Shown here: positions 27,076-35,135 of the stretch, one piece after another
Position numbering within the stretch: position 1 is the first letter of the stretch
Layout: every line of letters starts with the position of its first letter
Assembly: GCF_002115745.1 (NCBI RefSeq)
Contig: NZ_JFKB01000002.1
Location: 62,001-126,000, forward strand
Origin: Thalassospira alkalitolerans
GTDB taxonomy: Bacteria > Pseudomonadota > Alphaproteobacteria > Rhodospirillales > Thalassospiraceae
DNA length: 64,000 nucleotides
Reading direction: 5' to 3'
Position numbers and translations under genes: made by a program
Notes under the pieces: model-generated
What the model saw: the letters and a program-made list of their open reading frames with translations, nothing else
Databases searched by the model: none
What the model was told of the DNA's origin: nothing

Positions 27076-27105
27076 AATCCGGCGGGGTTATTGCCCCGCC
27101 GGATT
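27076..27105 (+). other. Intercistronic hairpin after the polyol-binding-protein gene
   Basis: A perfect 12-bp inverted repeat (AATCCGGCGGGG at 27076-27087, CCCCGCCGGATT at 27094-27105) with a 6-nt loop lies 13 bp after the stop codon. No T-run follows, so it most likely stabilises the upstream message or marks a processing point. Confidence 0.65.
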
Positions 27106-27133
27106 GAAACCATTCGACCGGAGACTTGCCGTA

Positions 27134-28009
27134 ATGCGAAATTCGACCACAGGCTGGCTGCTGATTGCGCCGACGCTTTTTATTCTGTTTATTACCGGAC
27201 TATTGCCATTTCTATATGTTCTGGTCGTGTCCTTCTTTGATTGGAACACTTTTGCGGTTAACCCGGATCCGCATTTTTCCGGAGTTGAGAACTTTCGCAG
27301 GTTGGTGTTCGACGAAGCATTTCTGTATTCGATCTGGCTGACGTTGAAATTCACCTTTTTTGTTGTAACCAGCCAACTTGTGATCGGGTTTGGCCTTGCC
27401 AAACTGCTTAGTCGCAATGTCCCGTTCAAAGGGGTGTTTCGGACGATCCACACGTTGCCGTTGATGGTTGCTCCGATTGCGGTGGGGGCAACTTGGCGTC
27501 TCCTGACAATCCCCGGCCTCGGTCCAATTCCGCATTTCCTGCAGAAATGGTTTGATGTCTCTTATATTCTTTCGCGGTTTCCTGATCAGGCATTTATTAC
27601 CGTCGTGCTGATGGATATCTGGCACTGGACGCCGTTGGTAACGCTAACATTGCTAGCCGGTCTTTCCAATTTGCCCAGAGAACCGATCGAGCAGGCGCGC
27701 ATAGACGGTGCCCGCGAATGGCAGATTTTCTGGGACATCATCCTGCCGTTCATGAAGCCGGTTTTACTGACCACGGTCTTTATTCGTCTGATGGATGCAT
27801 TACGGACTGTCGATGAGGTCTGGATGCTGACAGGTGGTGGTCCGGGTGCTGAAACACGTTTCATTGGCCTGCATATTTGGCGCGTGGTCTTTCCCAAAAC
27901 CGACTACGGCTATGGTTCTGCGATGTCGCTGCTGGCGCTTTATATGACCATTGTCATTTGCTGGCTGCTTTATGTCGCGATGACAGGCATGAAGGATAAC
28001 AAACAATGA
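27134..28009 (+). CDS. Polyol ABC transporter permease (MalF type)
   Basis: The start was set at ATG 27134 with a GGAG site 11 bp upstream; the frame extends to a TTG at 27104 inside the hairpin. The 291-residue protein has about six membrane spans and the cytoplasmic EAA-type loop [27 protein letters not shown] split here as [18 protein letters not shown], which contacts the ATPase. It forms the channel with the next gene, whose ATG overlaps its stop. Confidence 0.88.
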   Translation: MRNSTTGWLLIAPTLFILFITGLLPFLYVLVVSFFDWNTFAVNPDPHFSGVENFRRLVFDEAFLYSIWLTLKFTFFVVTSQLVIGFGLAKLLSRNVPFKGVFRTIHTLPLMVAPIAVGATWRLLTIPGLGPIPHFLQKWFDVSYILSRFPDQAFITVVLMDIWHWTPLVTLTLLAGLSNLPREPIEQARIDGAREWQIFWDIILPFMKPVLLTTVFIRLMDALRTVDEVWMLTGGGPGAETRFIGLHIWRVVFPKTDYGYGSAMSLLALYMTIVICWLLYVAMTGMKDNKQ

Positions 28010-28857
28010 CCCGCAGTTTTATACGTTCACCTTTGATGACCTTCGTATTCTGGCTGGTCCTGTCATTCATGACCTTGTTTCCGGTTTGGTGGATGTTTCT
28101 TGTATCAGTTCGCCAGCGTGTCGACCTGTTTGGTACGCCGAGCTTTCTGCTTGATGTTTCGCGGATGACCTGGGGAAACTACCAAGCGGTTTTGTCCAAT
28201 CCGACATTCCAGAAATATATGATTAATTCCCTGATCGTCTCCACATCCAATGCGGTTCTGGTTTCTGTTCTGGGGTTGCTGGCAGCCTATGCCATGTCAC
28301 GCTACAAACTGGTAGGTAAGGACAACATCTTTTTCTGGGTGCTGACCAATCGTATGGCACCACCAGCGGTGTTCCTTCTGCCACTTTTCCTGATGTTTAC
28401 CTTGTGGTTCCGGGTTGGCGACTGGTCCTTGTTCGACACGCGTCTGGGACTGGTTCTTCTGTACTGCGTGTTTAACCTGCCTTTTGCCTTCTGGCTTTTG
28501 CAGGGGATTGTCGATGGTATCCCGAGGGAACTTGACGAAGCAGCATATGTTGACGGCGCGTCAACCTTTACCGTGTTGACAACAATCATCTTTCCGTTGG
28601 CAAAGCCGGGGCTTGCGGTCACTGCGATCCTGACCTGGGTTTTTGCCTGGAATGAGTATTTGTTTGCATCCACGCTGACATCGGTTGATGCGCGGACCAT
28701 CACCACGGGCCTTGCAGAATTCGTCACTGTAACGGGTACGAACTGGGGGCAATTGGCCGCAGTTGCCATGCTCACACTTCTTCCCGCAGCACTCGTTCTT
28801 GCGCTTGTCCAGCGGCATATTGTTGCAGGGCTTACCTTTGGCGCAGTGAAAGGATGA
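28006..28857 (+). CDS. Polyol ABC transporter permease (MalG type)
   Basis: The 283-residue protein is the second permease, with six predicted spans, the EAA loop [20 protein letters not shown] followed by [11 protein letters not shown], and the MalG-like [12 protein letters not shown] segment. Its ATG overlaps the preceding stop by 4 bp. It pairs with the upstream permease to form the translocation path. Confidence 0.88.
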   Translation: MTRSFIRSPLMTFVFWLVLSFMTLFPVWWMFLVSVRQRVDLFGTPSFLLDVSRMTWGNYQAVLSNPTFQKYMINSLIVSTSNAVLVSVLGLLAAYAMSRYKLVGKDNIFFWVLTNRMAPPAVFLLPLFLMFTLWFRVGDWSLFDTRLGLVLLYCVFNLPFAFWLLQGIVDGIPRELDEAAYVDGASTFTVLTTIIFPLAKPGLAVTAILTWVFAWNEYLFASTLTSVDARTITTGLAEFVTVTGTNWGQLAAVAMLTLLPAALVLALVQRHIVAGLTFGAVKG

Positions 28858-28861
28858 TGTG

Positions 28862-29047
28862 ATGTCTGAACATAGAAATGGCTTTCTACCAATCAACACC
28901 AACACATTTGACAGGGTTTTTATCGCCGTTGTGCTGTTTGTGGCGCTGGCGCTGCTGTGGATGCGGTTCATCGAACCGTTTGCCCCCCTGTGGATTGCGA
29001 CCGTGATTTCCCTGGTTATCGGCCAGTGGATCGTCCGGAAAGGATAA
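28862..29047 (+). CDS. Small two-span membrane protein within the polyol ABC operon
   Basis: The 61-residue protein starts at ATG 28862, four bases after the permease stop, with AAAGGA upstream. Residues about 17-35 and 42-57 are hydrophobic, giving two short spans and a basic C-terminus (RKG). It resembles in size and position the small membrane proteins (DUF2160-like) coded inside some glycerol/polyol ABC transporter operons, but I cannot prove homology. It lies between permease and ATPase genes with tiny gaps, so it is probably translated and may be an accessory of the importer. Confidence 0.7.
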   Translation: MSEHRNGFLPINTNTFDRVFIAVVLFVALALLWMRFIEPFAPLWIATVISLVIGQWIVRKG

Positions 29048-29050
29048 TAA

Positions 29051-30091
29051 ATGAGTTCAGTCACCCTTCAGAGCGTCGAAAAATCCTTTGGACAGCTCAC
29101 CATTTTAAAAGCCATTGATCTTGATATTGAGGATGGCGAATTCCTGGTTCTTCTGGGCCCATCGGGTTGCGGGAAATCGACGACCATGCGCATGATCGCC
29201 GGGTTGGAAACGATTTCCAGCGGCACCCTTATGATGGGGGGCAAGGATGTTACGAATACCCATCCGCGCGAACGTAATGTCGCGATGGTATTTCAGAACT
29301 ACGCCCTTTATCCGCATATGACCGTTGCTGAAAATATCGGCTATCCGCTTAAGGTCGCCAAGGCGAGCAAGGTCGATCGAGTTCAGAAGGTCGAAGAAGC
29401 CGCAGGCAAGGTCGATCTTCTGCCTTATCTCGCACGGTATCCGCGTGATCTTTCGGGCGGGCAACGCCAACGTGTCGCGCTTGCACGTGCTTTGGTGCGC
29501 GATCCGGCCGTTTTCCTTTTGGATGAGCCGCTTTCGAACCTTGATGCCAAGCTGCGTGTCGCCATGCGTGCGGAAATTAAACATCTTCAGCGGTCGCTTG
29601 GTGTCACCATGATTTATGTGACCCATGATCAGATTGAGGCCATGACACTTGCTGATCGTGTGGTTCTGCTTTCGGATGGCGAAATTCAGCAGGTCGGAAC
29701 ACCGGATCAGATATATGACGATCCCGATAACCTTTTTGTCGCGGGCTTCATCGGGTCTCCGTCGATGAATTTTGTTTCGGGTCAGGCAACAGGTGGGACA
29801 TTTTCCACAGAAAAAGTCACCGGTTTAAAGGCCCCGATTGATGGCATGTTGACCCTTGGTTTTCGTGCTGAAGACGTGGTTCTGGCAGAAGATGGGCGCT
29901 TTCGTGGCACTGTTTACGAGGTCGAACCTACTGGCGAGGCGACTTATGTTGTGCTCCAGATGGATAAGGATCGTGTCATCTTGCGATGCGACAAGAAATA
30001 CCGCCCGGAACTGGGCGTGGAACTTCACTTCGACATTGCTGACAGCCAGGCTCTTTTCTTCTCGGCAGAAACTGGCAAACGGATTAGGTGA
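29051..30091 (+). CDS. Polyol ABC transporter ATP-binding protein (MalK/UgpC type)
   Basis: The 346-residue protein has Walker A GPSGCGKSTT near residue 35, the Q-loop in VFQNYALYPHM, signature LSGGQRQRVALARAL, Walker B VFLLDEPLSNLD, the switch His in YVTHDQIEAM, and a C-terminal TOBE/OB regulatory domain (about 235-346), as in MalK/UgpC. It drives the polyol importer. It begins three bases after the small membrane protein gene. Confidence 0.92.
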   Translation: MSSVTLQSVEKSFGQLTILKAIDLDIEDGEFLVLLGPSGCGKSTTMRMIAGLETISSGTLMMGGKDVTNTHPRERNVAMVFQNYALYPHMTVAENIGYPLKVAKASKVDRVQKVEEAAGKVDLLPYLARYPRDLSGGQRQRVALARALVRDPAVFLLDEPLSNLDAKLRVAMRAEIKHLQRSLGVTMIYVTHDQIEAMTLADRVVLLSDGEIQQVGTPDQIYDDPDNLFVAGFIGSPSMNFVSGQATGGTFSTEKVTGLKAPIDGMLTLGFRAEDVVLAEDGRFRGTVYEVEPTGEATYVVLQMDKDRVILRCDKKYRPELGVELHFDIADSQALFFSAETGKRIR

Positions 30092-30094
30092 AAC

Positions 30095-30862
30095 ATGGCA
30101 ATCTCAAATCTTTTCTCTCTGAAAGACAAACGGGCTGTCATTACCGGTGCATCGCAAGGGATCGGTCTTGCCTCGGCCCGGATACTGGCAGAAGCAGGCG
30201 CGCATGTCATCTTGACTGCACGCGACGAGGCGGCGCTTAAAGCCAAGGTTTTGGCAATGAAGGCCGATGGGTTCTCGGCGGAATATCGGGTTCTTGATGT
30301 GACTGATAGCAAGGCTGTGACGGACCTTGCCGATACGCTTGAGGATATCGACATTCTGGTTGCCAATGCGGGGATTGCACGGTCGGGTGATGCTGCCGAG
30401 ACAGTGTCTGACGACGTCGTGCTTGACGTGATGAATGTCAATTTCAACGGGGTTTTCTGGTGCTGTCGTGCGTTTGGCAAAAAGATGCTTGAACGCGGTA
30501 GCGGCAACATTGTGACGACGGGGTCGATATCAGCGCTGATTTCCAACCGACCCCAGAATCAAAGTTATTATAACGCGTCCAAGGCTGCCGTGCATCAGAT
30601 GACGAAAAGCATGGCTGCCGAATGGGCAAGCCGGGGGGTGCGGATCAATACGATTGCCCCGGGATATATCGAAACCCCGATGACCAAATACGGAATGGAT
30701 GATGATCCTGAAATGGCAGCCGAATGGCTGAACCTGACACCAATGGGGCGGGTTGGCCAGCCACAGGAAATTGCATCCATCGTTTTATTCCTTGCATCCG
30801 CCGCATCAAGCTACATGACCGGTTCGGTTGTTGTGGCAGATGGTGGTTACACGTGTTGGTAG
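30095..30862 (+). CDS. Short-chain dehydrogenase/reductase
   Basis: The 255-residue protein is a classical SDR: cofactor loop [23 protein letters not shown] motif ILVANAGIA, catalytic Ser in TTGSIS and Tyr/Lys in YYNASKAAV, followed by [14 protein letters not shown]. An Arg in the TARDEA segment after the second strand may suggest NADP(H), but this is not certain. It lies three bases after the ATPase gene and precedes two zinc dehydrogenases, so it likely oxidises a polyol or its keto product. The substrate cannot be read from the sequence. Confidence 0.85.
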   Translation: MAISNLFSLKDKRAVITGASQGIGLASARILAEAGAHVILTARDEAALKAKVLAMKADGFSAEYRVLDVTDSKAVTDLADTLEDIDILVANAGIARSGDAAETVSDDVVLDVMNVNFNGVFWCCRAFGKKMLERGSGNIVTTGSISALISNRPQNQSYYNASKAAVHQMTKSMAAEWASRGVRINTIAPGYIETPMTKYGMDDDPEMAAEWLNLTPMGRVGQPQEIASIVLFLASAASSYMTGSVVVADGGYTCW

Positions 30863-30872
30863 GAGATCATCC

Positions 30873-31967
30873 ATGACGAATATTCCCGCAGAAATGCAAG
30901 CTGTGATCTGCTATGGGCCCGGCGATTATCGTTTTGAAACCCGTCCGGTGCCGTCTCCTGCTTCTGGTGAAGTGCTGGTGCGTGTTGTCGCCACGGGTAT
31001 TTGCGCTGGTGATGTGAAATGTTTTGGCGGTGCCCCGATGTTCTGGGGCGATGAAAACCGGCCTGCTTATTGTGAAACCGATGTCGTTCCTGGACATGAA
31101 TTTGTCGGCCAGGTCGTGGCCCTTGGCAGGGGCGCGGATGAGAAATACCAGTTGAAGATCGGCGATCATGTTGTTTCGGAACAGATTGTTCCCTGTGGCG
31201 AATGCCGGTTTTGCCGGTCGGGACATTACTGGATGTGTCAGCCCCACGATATTTATGGGTTTCATCGTGCGACCCAGGGGGCATGGGCGGAGTATATGCT
31301 CTATCCGGCCAAGGCCATCAATTATCGCCTGCCTGAAACACTAGATCCCTTGCATGGTGTCTTTGTCGAACCTCTTGCTTGCTCGATCCATGCGGTTAAT
31401 CGCGGCAATATCGGACTTTCGGATGTTGTTGTGATTTCTGGTTGCGGGGCCTTGGGGCTGGGAATGGTTGCGGCGGCGCGGATGAAAAATCCGGCGAAAT
31501 TGGTTGCTCTTGACCTTAATCCTCATCGCCTTGAACTGGCACGTAAATGCGGGGCAGATATTGTTCTCAATCCTGCTGAAACAGATGTTGTACAGGCAAT
31601 CCGCGATATGACGGATGGCTATGGCTGTGACGTTTATATCGAAGCTACCGGTGCCGGGAAGTCGGTTGAGCAGGGGCTTTTGGCAATTCGCAAGTTGGGG
31701 ACTTTTGTCGAGTTTTCCGTGTTCAAAGACCTTGTTACCGTCGATTGGACAATCATTGGCGATAGCAAGGAACTGAACATTCATGGCGCTCATCTCAGCC
31801 CTGATACCTATCCAATAGCCATTCGGATGCTTGAAGAGGGGCGTCTTCCGATAGAAGACATTTTGACCCATCGTTTGCCATTGTCGGAATTCCGCAAAGG
31901 GATCGAAATTGCCCAAAATGGTTCTGCGTCACTGAAAGTGGTTCTCGAACCGGGGAGGAAAGTATGA
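30873..31967 (+). CDS. Zinc-dependent alcohol dehydrogenase, erythritol/L-threitol dehydrogenase-like
   Basis: The start was set at ATG 30873, preceded by AGGAG; the longer frame overlaps the SDR gene. The 364-residue medium-chain dehydrogenase has the catalytic zinc site ([13 protein letters not shown]), the structural four-Cys zinc loop [15 protein letters not shown], and the nucleotide fold [19 protein letters not shown] with a following Asp (ALDLN) that favours NAD+. The [10 protein letters not shown] and QPHDIYGF segments are ones I associate with erythritol/L-threitol dehydrogenases. A polyol oxidation role is likely. Its stop overlaps the next gene by 4 bp. Confidence 0.8.
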   Translation: MTNIPAEMQAVICYGPGDYRFETRPVPSPASGEVLVRVVATGICAGDVKCFGGAPMFWGDENRPAYCETDVVPGHEFVGQVVALGRGADEKYQLKIGDHVVSEQIVPCGECRFCRSGHYWMCQPHDIYGFHRATQGAWAEYMLYPAKAINYRLPETLDPLHGVFVEPLACSIHAVNRGNIGLSDVVVISGCGALGLGMVAAARMKNPAKLVALDLNPHRLELARKCGADIVLNPAETDVVQAIRDMTDGYGCDVYIEATGAGKSVEQGLLAIRKLGTFVEFSVFKDLVTVDWTIIGDSKELNIHGAHLSPDTYPIAIRMLEEGRLPIEDILTHRLPLSEFRKGIEIAQNGSASLKVVLEPGRKV

Positions 31968-33001
31968 AAGCGCTTGTGCTTGAAGAAAAAGGCAAACTCT
32001 CGCTTCGGGATTTCAATTTGCCACGCGATATTGGCCCGCATGATGTGCGGATCAAAATTCATACGGTGGGTATTTGCGGTTCCGATGTTCACTATTATAC
32101 GCATGGTAAAATAGGGCCTTTTGTGGTCACGGAACCCATGGTTCTTGGCCATGAGGCAAGCGGCGACGTGCTTGAAGTCGGCGCGGAAGTTGCTCATCTG
32201 AAACCGGGGGATCGTGTTTGTATGGAGCCGGGCATTCCCGATGCGAATTCACGGGCATCCAAGCTTGGCATATATAATGTCGATCCGGCTGTCAGGTTTT
32301 GGGCAACACCCCCTGTTCACGGCTGTCTGACGCCCGAAGTTGTGCATCCTGCTGCCTATACATTCAAACTGCCCGACAATGTCAGTTTTGCCGAAGGAGC
32401 AATGGTCGAACCATTTGCCATCGGCATGCAGGCGGCCGTGCGTGCCCGGATCGTGCCGGGGGATGTTGCGGTTGTCACCGGCGCAGGGCCGATTGGCATG
32501 ATGGTTGCGTTGGCTGCATTGGCCGGGGGATGTGCGCGGGTCATCATATCTGATTTCAGTCAGCCGAAACTTGACATCATCGGTAATTATCCGGGAATAC
32601 AAACGGTCAATCTGGGCCAGACGGACTTGCCATCATTCGTGGCATCGGTAACCGGTGACTGGGGGGCTGATGTTGTTTTTGAATGCTCTGGCGCCGCACC
32701 GGCAATACTGGGGCTGCCCGGTCTTGCCCGTCCCGGCGGTACCATCGTTCTTGTTGGTATGCCGGTTGATCCTGTTCCGGTGGATATTGTTGGCCTTCAG
32801 GCCCGTGAAGTCCGGATCGAGACGGTCTTTAGATATGCGAATGTTTATGACCGTGCGATAGAGCTTATCGCATCGGGCAAGGTGGACCTTAAGCCATTGA
32901 TTAGTGATACTCTTTCGTTTGAAAACGCAATCGTCGCCTTTGACCGTGCTGTCGCGCAAAGGCCGGAAGATGTTAAAATCCAGATCAGGGTAAATAGCTG
33001 A
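31964..33001 (+). CDS. Polyol dehydrogenase (xylitol/sorbitol dehydrogenase family)
   Basis: The 345-residue protein is a zinc-type medium-chain dehydrogenase of the sorbitol/xylitol group: catalytic zinc motif [28 protein letters not shown], and the cofactor loop [20 protein letters not shown] with Asp in IISDFS, indicating NAD+. The usual four-cysteine structural zinc loop is replaced by [20 protein letters not shown], as in sorbitol dehydrogenases. With xylulokinase directly downstream, oxidation of xylitol or D-arabitol to D-xylulose is the most economical proposal. It overlaps its upstream neighbour and is 4 bp from xylB. Confidence 0.83.
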   Translation: MKALVLEEKGKLSLRDFNLPRDIGPHDVRIKIHTVGICGSDVHYYTHGKIGPFVVTEPMVLGHEASGDVLEVGAEVAHLKPGDRVCMEPGIPDANSRASKLGIYNVDPAVRFWATPPVHGCLTPEVVHPAAYTFKLPDNVSFAEGAMVEPFAIGMQAAVRARIVPGDVAVVTGAGPIGMMVALAALAGGCARVIISDFSQPKLDIIGNYPGIQTVNLGQTDLPSFVASVTGDWGADVVFECSGAAPAILGLPGLARPGGTIVLVGMPVDPVPVDIVGLQAREVRIETVFRYANVYDRAIELIASGKVDLKPLISDTLSFENAIVAFDRAVAQRPEDVKIQIRVNS

Positions 33002-33005
33002 CATC

Positions 33006-34472
33006 ATGATGCATATCGGTCTTGATATTGGAACGTCGGGGGTCAAGGCTCTTCTGATTTCCGAGGACGAAAAAATCGTCTGTAGCCATGATGCAGCACT
33101 TTGCGTTTCGCGCCCGCAACCTGGCTGGTCGGAACAAAATCCGGATGACTGGATTGCGGCCTGCAAGCAGGCGATCGGGAGAATACGTGAAACCCATCCT
33201 GATGAGTTCGCGGGTGTTGCCTCCATCGGCCTGTCGGGGCAGATGCATGGTGCAACGCTTTTGGACCGGAATGACCGTCCGCTTCGTCCCTGCATTCTCT
33301 GGAATGATGGTCGGTCCGAACGTGAATGTGCGGAACTTGAAGCCAAGGTCGATGTTCGCCGTTTGACCGGCAATATTGCCATGGCGGGGTTCACTGCCCC
33401 GAAGGTTGCGTGGGTTCGAAAACACGAACCCGATGTTTTTGCCAAAATCCATAAGGTTCTGTTGCCAAAGGATTATGTTCGTTTCTGGCTGACCGGTGAA
33501 TATATTGCCGACCCTTCGGATGCTGCCGGGACCCTGTGGCTTGACGTTGAAAAACGCCAATGGTCGGAAGAACTCCTTGCGGCGACCGAACTGGGTCTCG
33601 AACATATGCCCGGCCTTGTCGAAGGTACAAAGGTTTCGGGATATTTGCGTTCGGAATTGGCCCGGGAATGGGGGATTGATAGCATTCCCGTTGCGGGTGG
33701 TGGTGGCGACAATGCCGCGACGGCCTGTGGGATGGGGGTTTTGTCCCCGGGGACGGGCTTTCTAAGTCTGGGGACTTCTGGTGTGTTGTTTGCCGCAACA
33801 GAACGCTTTGCCCCGAATACCAGAGACGCGGTACATGCCTTTTGCCATGCGGTTCCGGATCGTTGGCATCAAATGGGGGTGATCCTTTCTGCTGTTGATA
33901 GCCTGAACTGGTTTGGGCGTATAACCGGGCGTGATGCGCCCGATCTTGTTTCGGAGTTGCCAGAAAGAATAGCGCGCCCGGCAAAAGCATTATTTCTTCC
34001 TTATTTGTCAGGCGAACGGACGCCTTATAATGATCCTTCTGCACGGGGTGCTTTTATTGATTTGGCAATTTCGTGCTCTACGGCAGAACTGACGCAATCG
34101 GTTCTGGAAGGGGTGGCCTTTGCGCTTGCGGATTGCAATGATGCGCTTATTCATGCCGGTTCCCACCTTGAGGCGGTCTATGCTGTTGGCGGCGGAGCTC
34201 GGTCTCGGCAGTGGCTGGACATTATTGCTGCGGCAACCGGTTTGCGTCTGTTAATTCCCGAGGCAGGGGATTATGGGGCTGCTTTTGGTGCGGCGCGTCT
34301 TGGTCGGGCTTGCTTAAAAGAAACCTTTGATCTGAATGATTTCAAGGCCCCGGCCATTCAGGCAGAAGTCGTGCCTTGTATCGAATTAGCCGAGCAATAT
34401 TCAGCTAACCGGGCCCGGTTCTCGGCTTTGTTTACTGCTGTGAAGGCCGTTCGTCCCGGAGAGCGCCTTTGA
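33006..34472 (+). CDS. xylB: Xylulokinase
   Basis: The 488-residue FGGY kinase has the N-terminal phosphate loop HIGLDIGTSGVKALLI, the XylB hallmark SIGLSGQMHGATLLD, ILWNDGRS, the catalytic Asp region VAGGGGDNAATACGMGVL, and the adenosine-site segments FLSLGTSGV and VYAVGGGARSRQWLDI. It phosphorylates D-xylulose for entry into the pentose phosphate pathway and thereby identifies the locus as pentitol catabolism. Two adjacent ATG codons (33006 and 33009) can serve as start. Confidence 0.92.
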   Translation: MMHIGLDIGTSGVKALLISEDEKIVCSHDAALCVSRPQPGWSEQNPDDWIAACKQAIGRIRETHPDEFAGVASIGLSGQMHGATLLDRNDRPLRPCILWNDGRSERECAELEAKVDVRRLTGNIAMAGFTAPKVAWVRKHEPDVFAKIHKVLLPKDYVRFWLTGEYIADPSDAAGTLWLDVEKRQWSEELLAATELGLEHMPGLVEGTKVSGYLRSELAREWGIDSIPVAGGGGDNAATACGMGVLSPGTGFLSLGTSGVLFAATERFAPNTRDAVHAFCHAVPDRWHQMGVILSAVDSLNWFGRITGRDAPDLVSELPERIARPAKALFLPYLSGERTPYNDPSARGAFIDLAISCSTAELTQSVLEGVAFALADCNDALIHAGSHLEAVYAVGGGARSRQWLDIIAAATGLRLLIPEAGDYGAAFGAARLGRACLKETFDLNDFKAPAIQAEVVPCIELAEQYSANRARFSALFTAVKAVRPGERL

Positions 34473-34825
34473 GCTTGGTTCATAACGGAATAAGTCGTGA
34501 GCAAAGTATTTTTGCGATAGAAATACTTAGCGTTCCGGCTCGGGTTTTAGGATATGAAACCAGTGCTTCGGCTTTGCGCGAACCGTTGCTTTGTGCATTT
34601 CTATGGCGGGCGTTAAGAGATTGTTGCGCAGAGTTTTCGTGCTCTCGCTCGGAACTTGATGCGCTGATGGCCGATTTACAATCAACAGATCATGATTTGC
34701 CTGTGCAGCACAAAATTCAGGCACGTAAAATAGGCAGCATTTCGCTTGATGATCTCGCAAGTTTGCAGTGTGATCATCTTCGTGCAGAACTTCGCTTGTT
34801 TCTAACGAAACCGTCGGCTCATTAG
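34469..34825 (+). CDS. Hypothetical protein overlapping the end of xylB
   Basis: A 118-residue frame starts at a TTG (34469) overlapping the xylB stop and shows no family I recognise. The sequence is soluble-looking and rich in helix-forming residues (ALREPLLCAFLWRALRDCC, SELDALMADLQ). There is no ATG near its beginning and no clear ribosome site apart from GGAGAG in the xylB end. It could be a translationally coupled small gene or simply an open frame. Confidence 0.35.
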   Translation: MSLVHNGISREQSIFAIEILSVPARVLGYETSASALREPLLCAFLWRALRDCCAEFSCSRSELDALMADLQSTDHDLPVQHKIQARKIGSISLDDLASLQCDHLRAELRLFLTKPSAH

Positions 34826-35135
34826 ATAGACTTGGCCAAATATCTGATTTCAGTTGCACATAACCTATGCGGCCAGGCGTAGCCAGTGCCATGGACTGTT
34901 TGTATCAGGTCTTCGCCGTCATCATCTTTTGATCTGGAAACCTTGGCTTAGGGTGTTTTTCGCAAAGAACAATAGTTCAAAATTAGCCTGCAGGTTCCTT
35001 GAGGCATCTTTTTTCAAGGAATTGACATTTCGCAATTTTGACATGACGTAAGTCAAGTTACCCCACCACTCAATCGGATAGGTTTCCTCCCAACGGCGTC
35101 CAGAAAATGGAACGTCAGTTTGCTGGGGAATTGCC
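34826..35135. promoter_or_regulatory. Gap upstream of nosR with Crp/FNR-type site
   Basis: These 310 bp contain no supported gene. The AT-rich second half leads into a Crp/FNR-type box at 35043-35056 and the nosR start region with a GGGGAA ribosome site. No terminator for the polyol operon was seen. Confidence 0.5.
35043..35056 (+). promoter_or_regulatory. NnrR/FNR-type box upstream of nosR
   Basis: ATGACGTAAGTCAA matches the TTGAC-N4-GTCAA pattern at all but the first base. Class-II spacing (centre at -41.5) predicts a transcription start near 35091, about 45 bp before the nosR GTG; GATAGG at 35077-35082 would be a weak -10. It would couple nos expression to low oxygen or NO. Confidence 0.7.

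Noticed and set aside
26328-27113. 261-codon minus-strand frame antisense to the polyol-binding protein
   Set aside because: The plus strand encodes a typical binding protein with signal peptide and ribosome site; the antisense frame has no recognisable domain.
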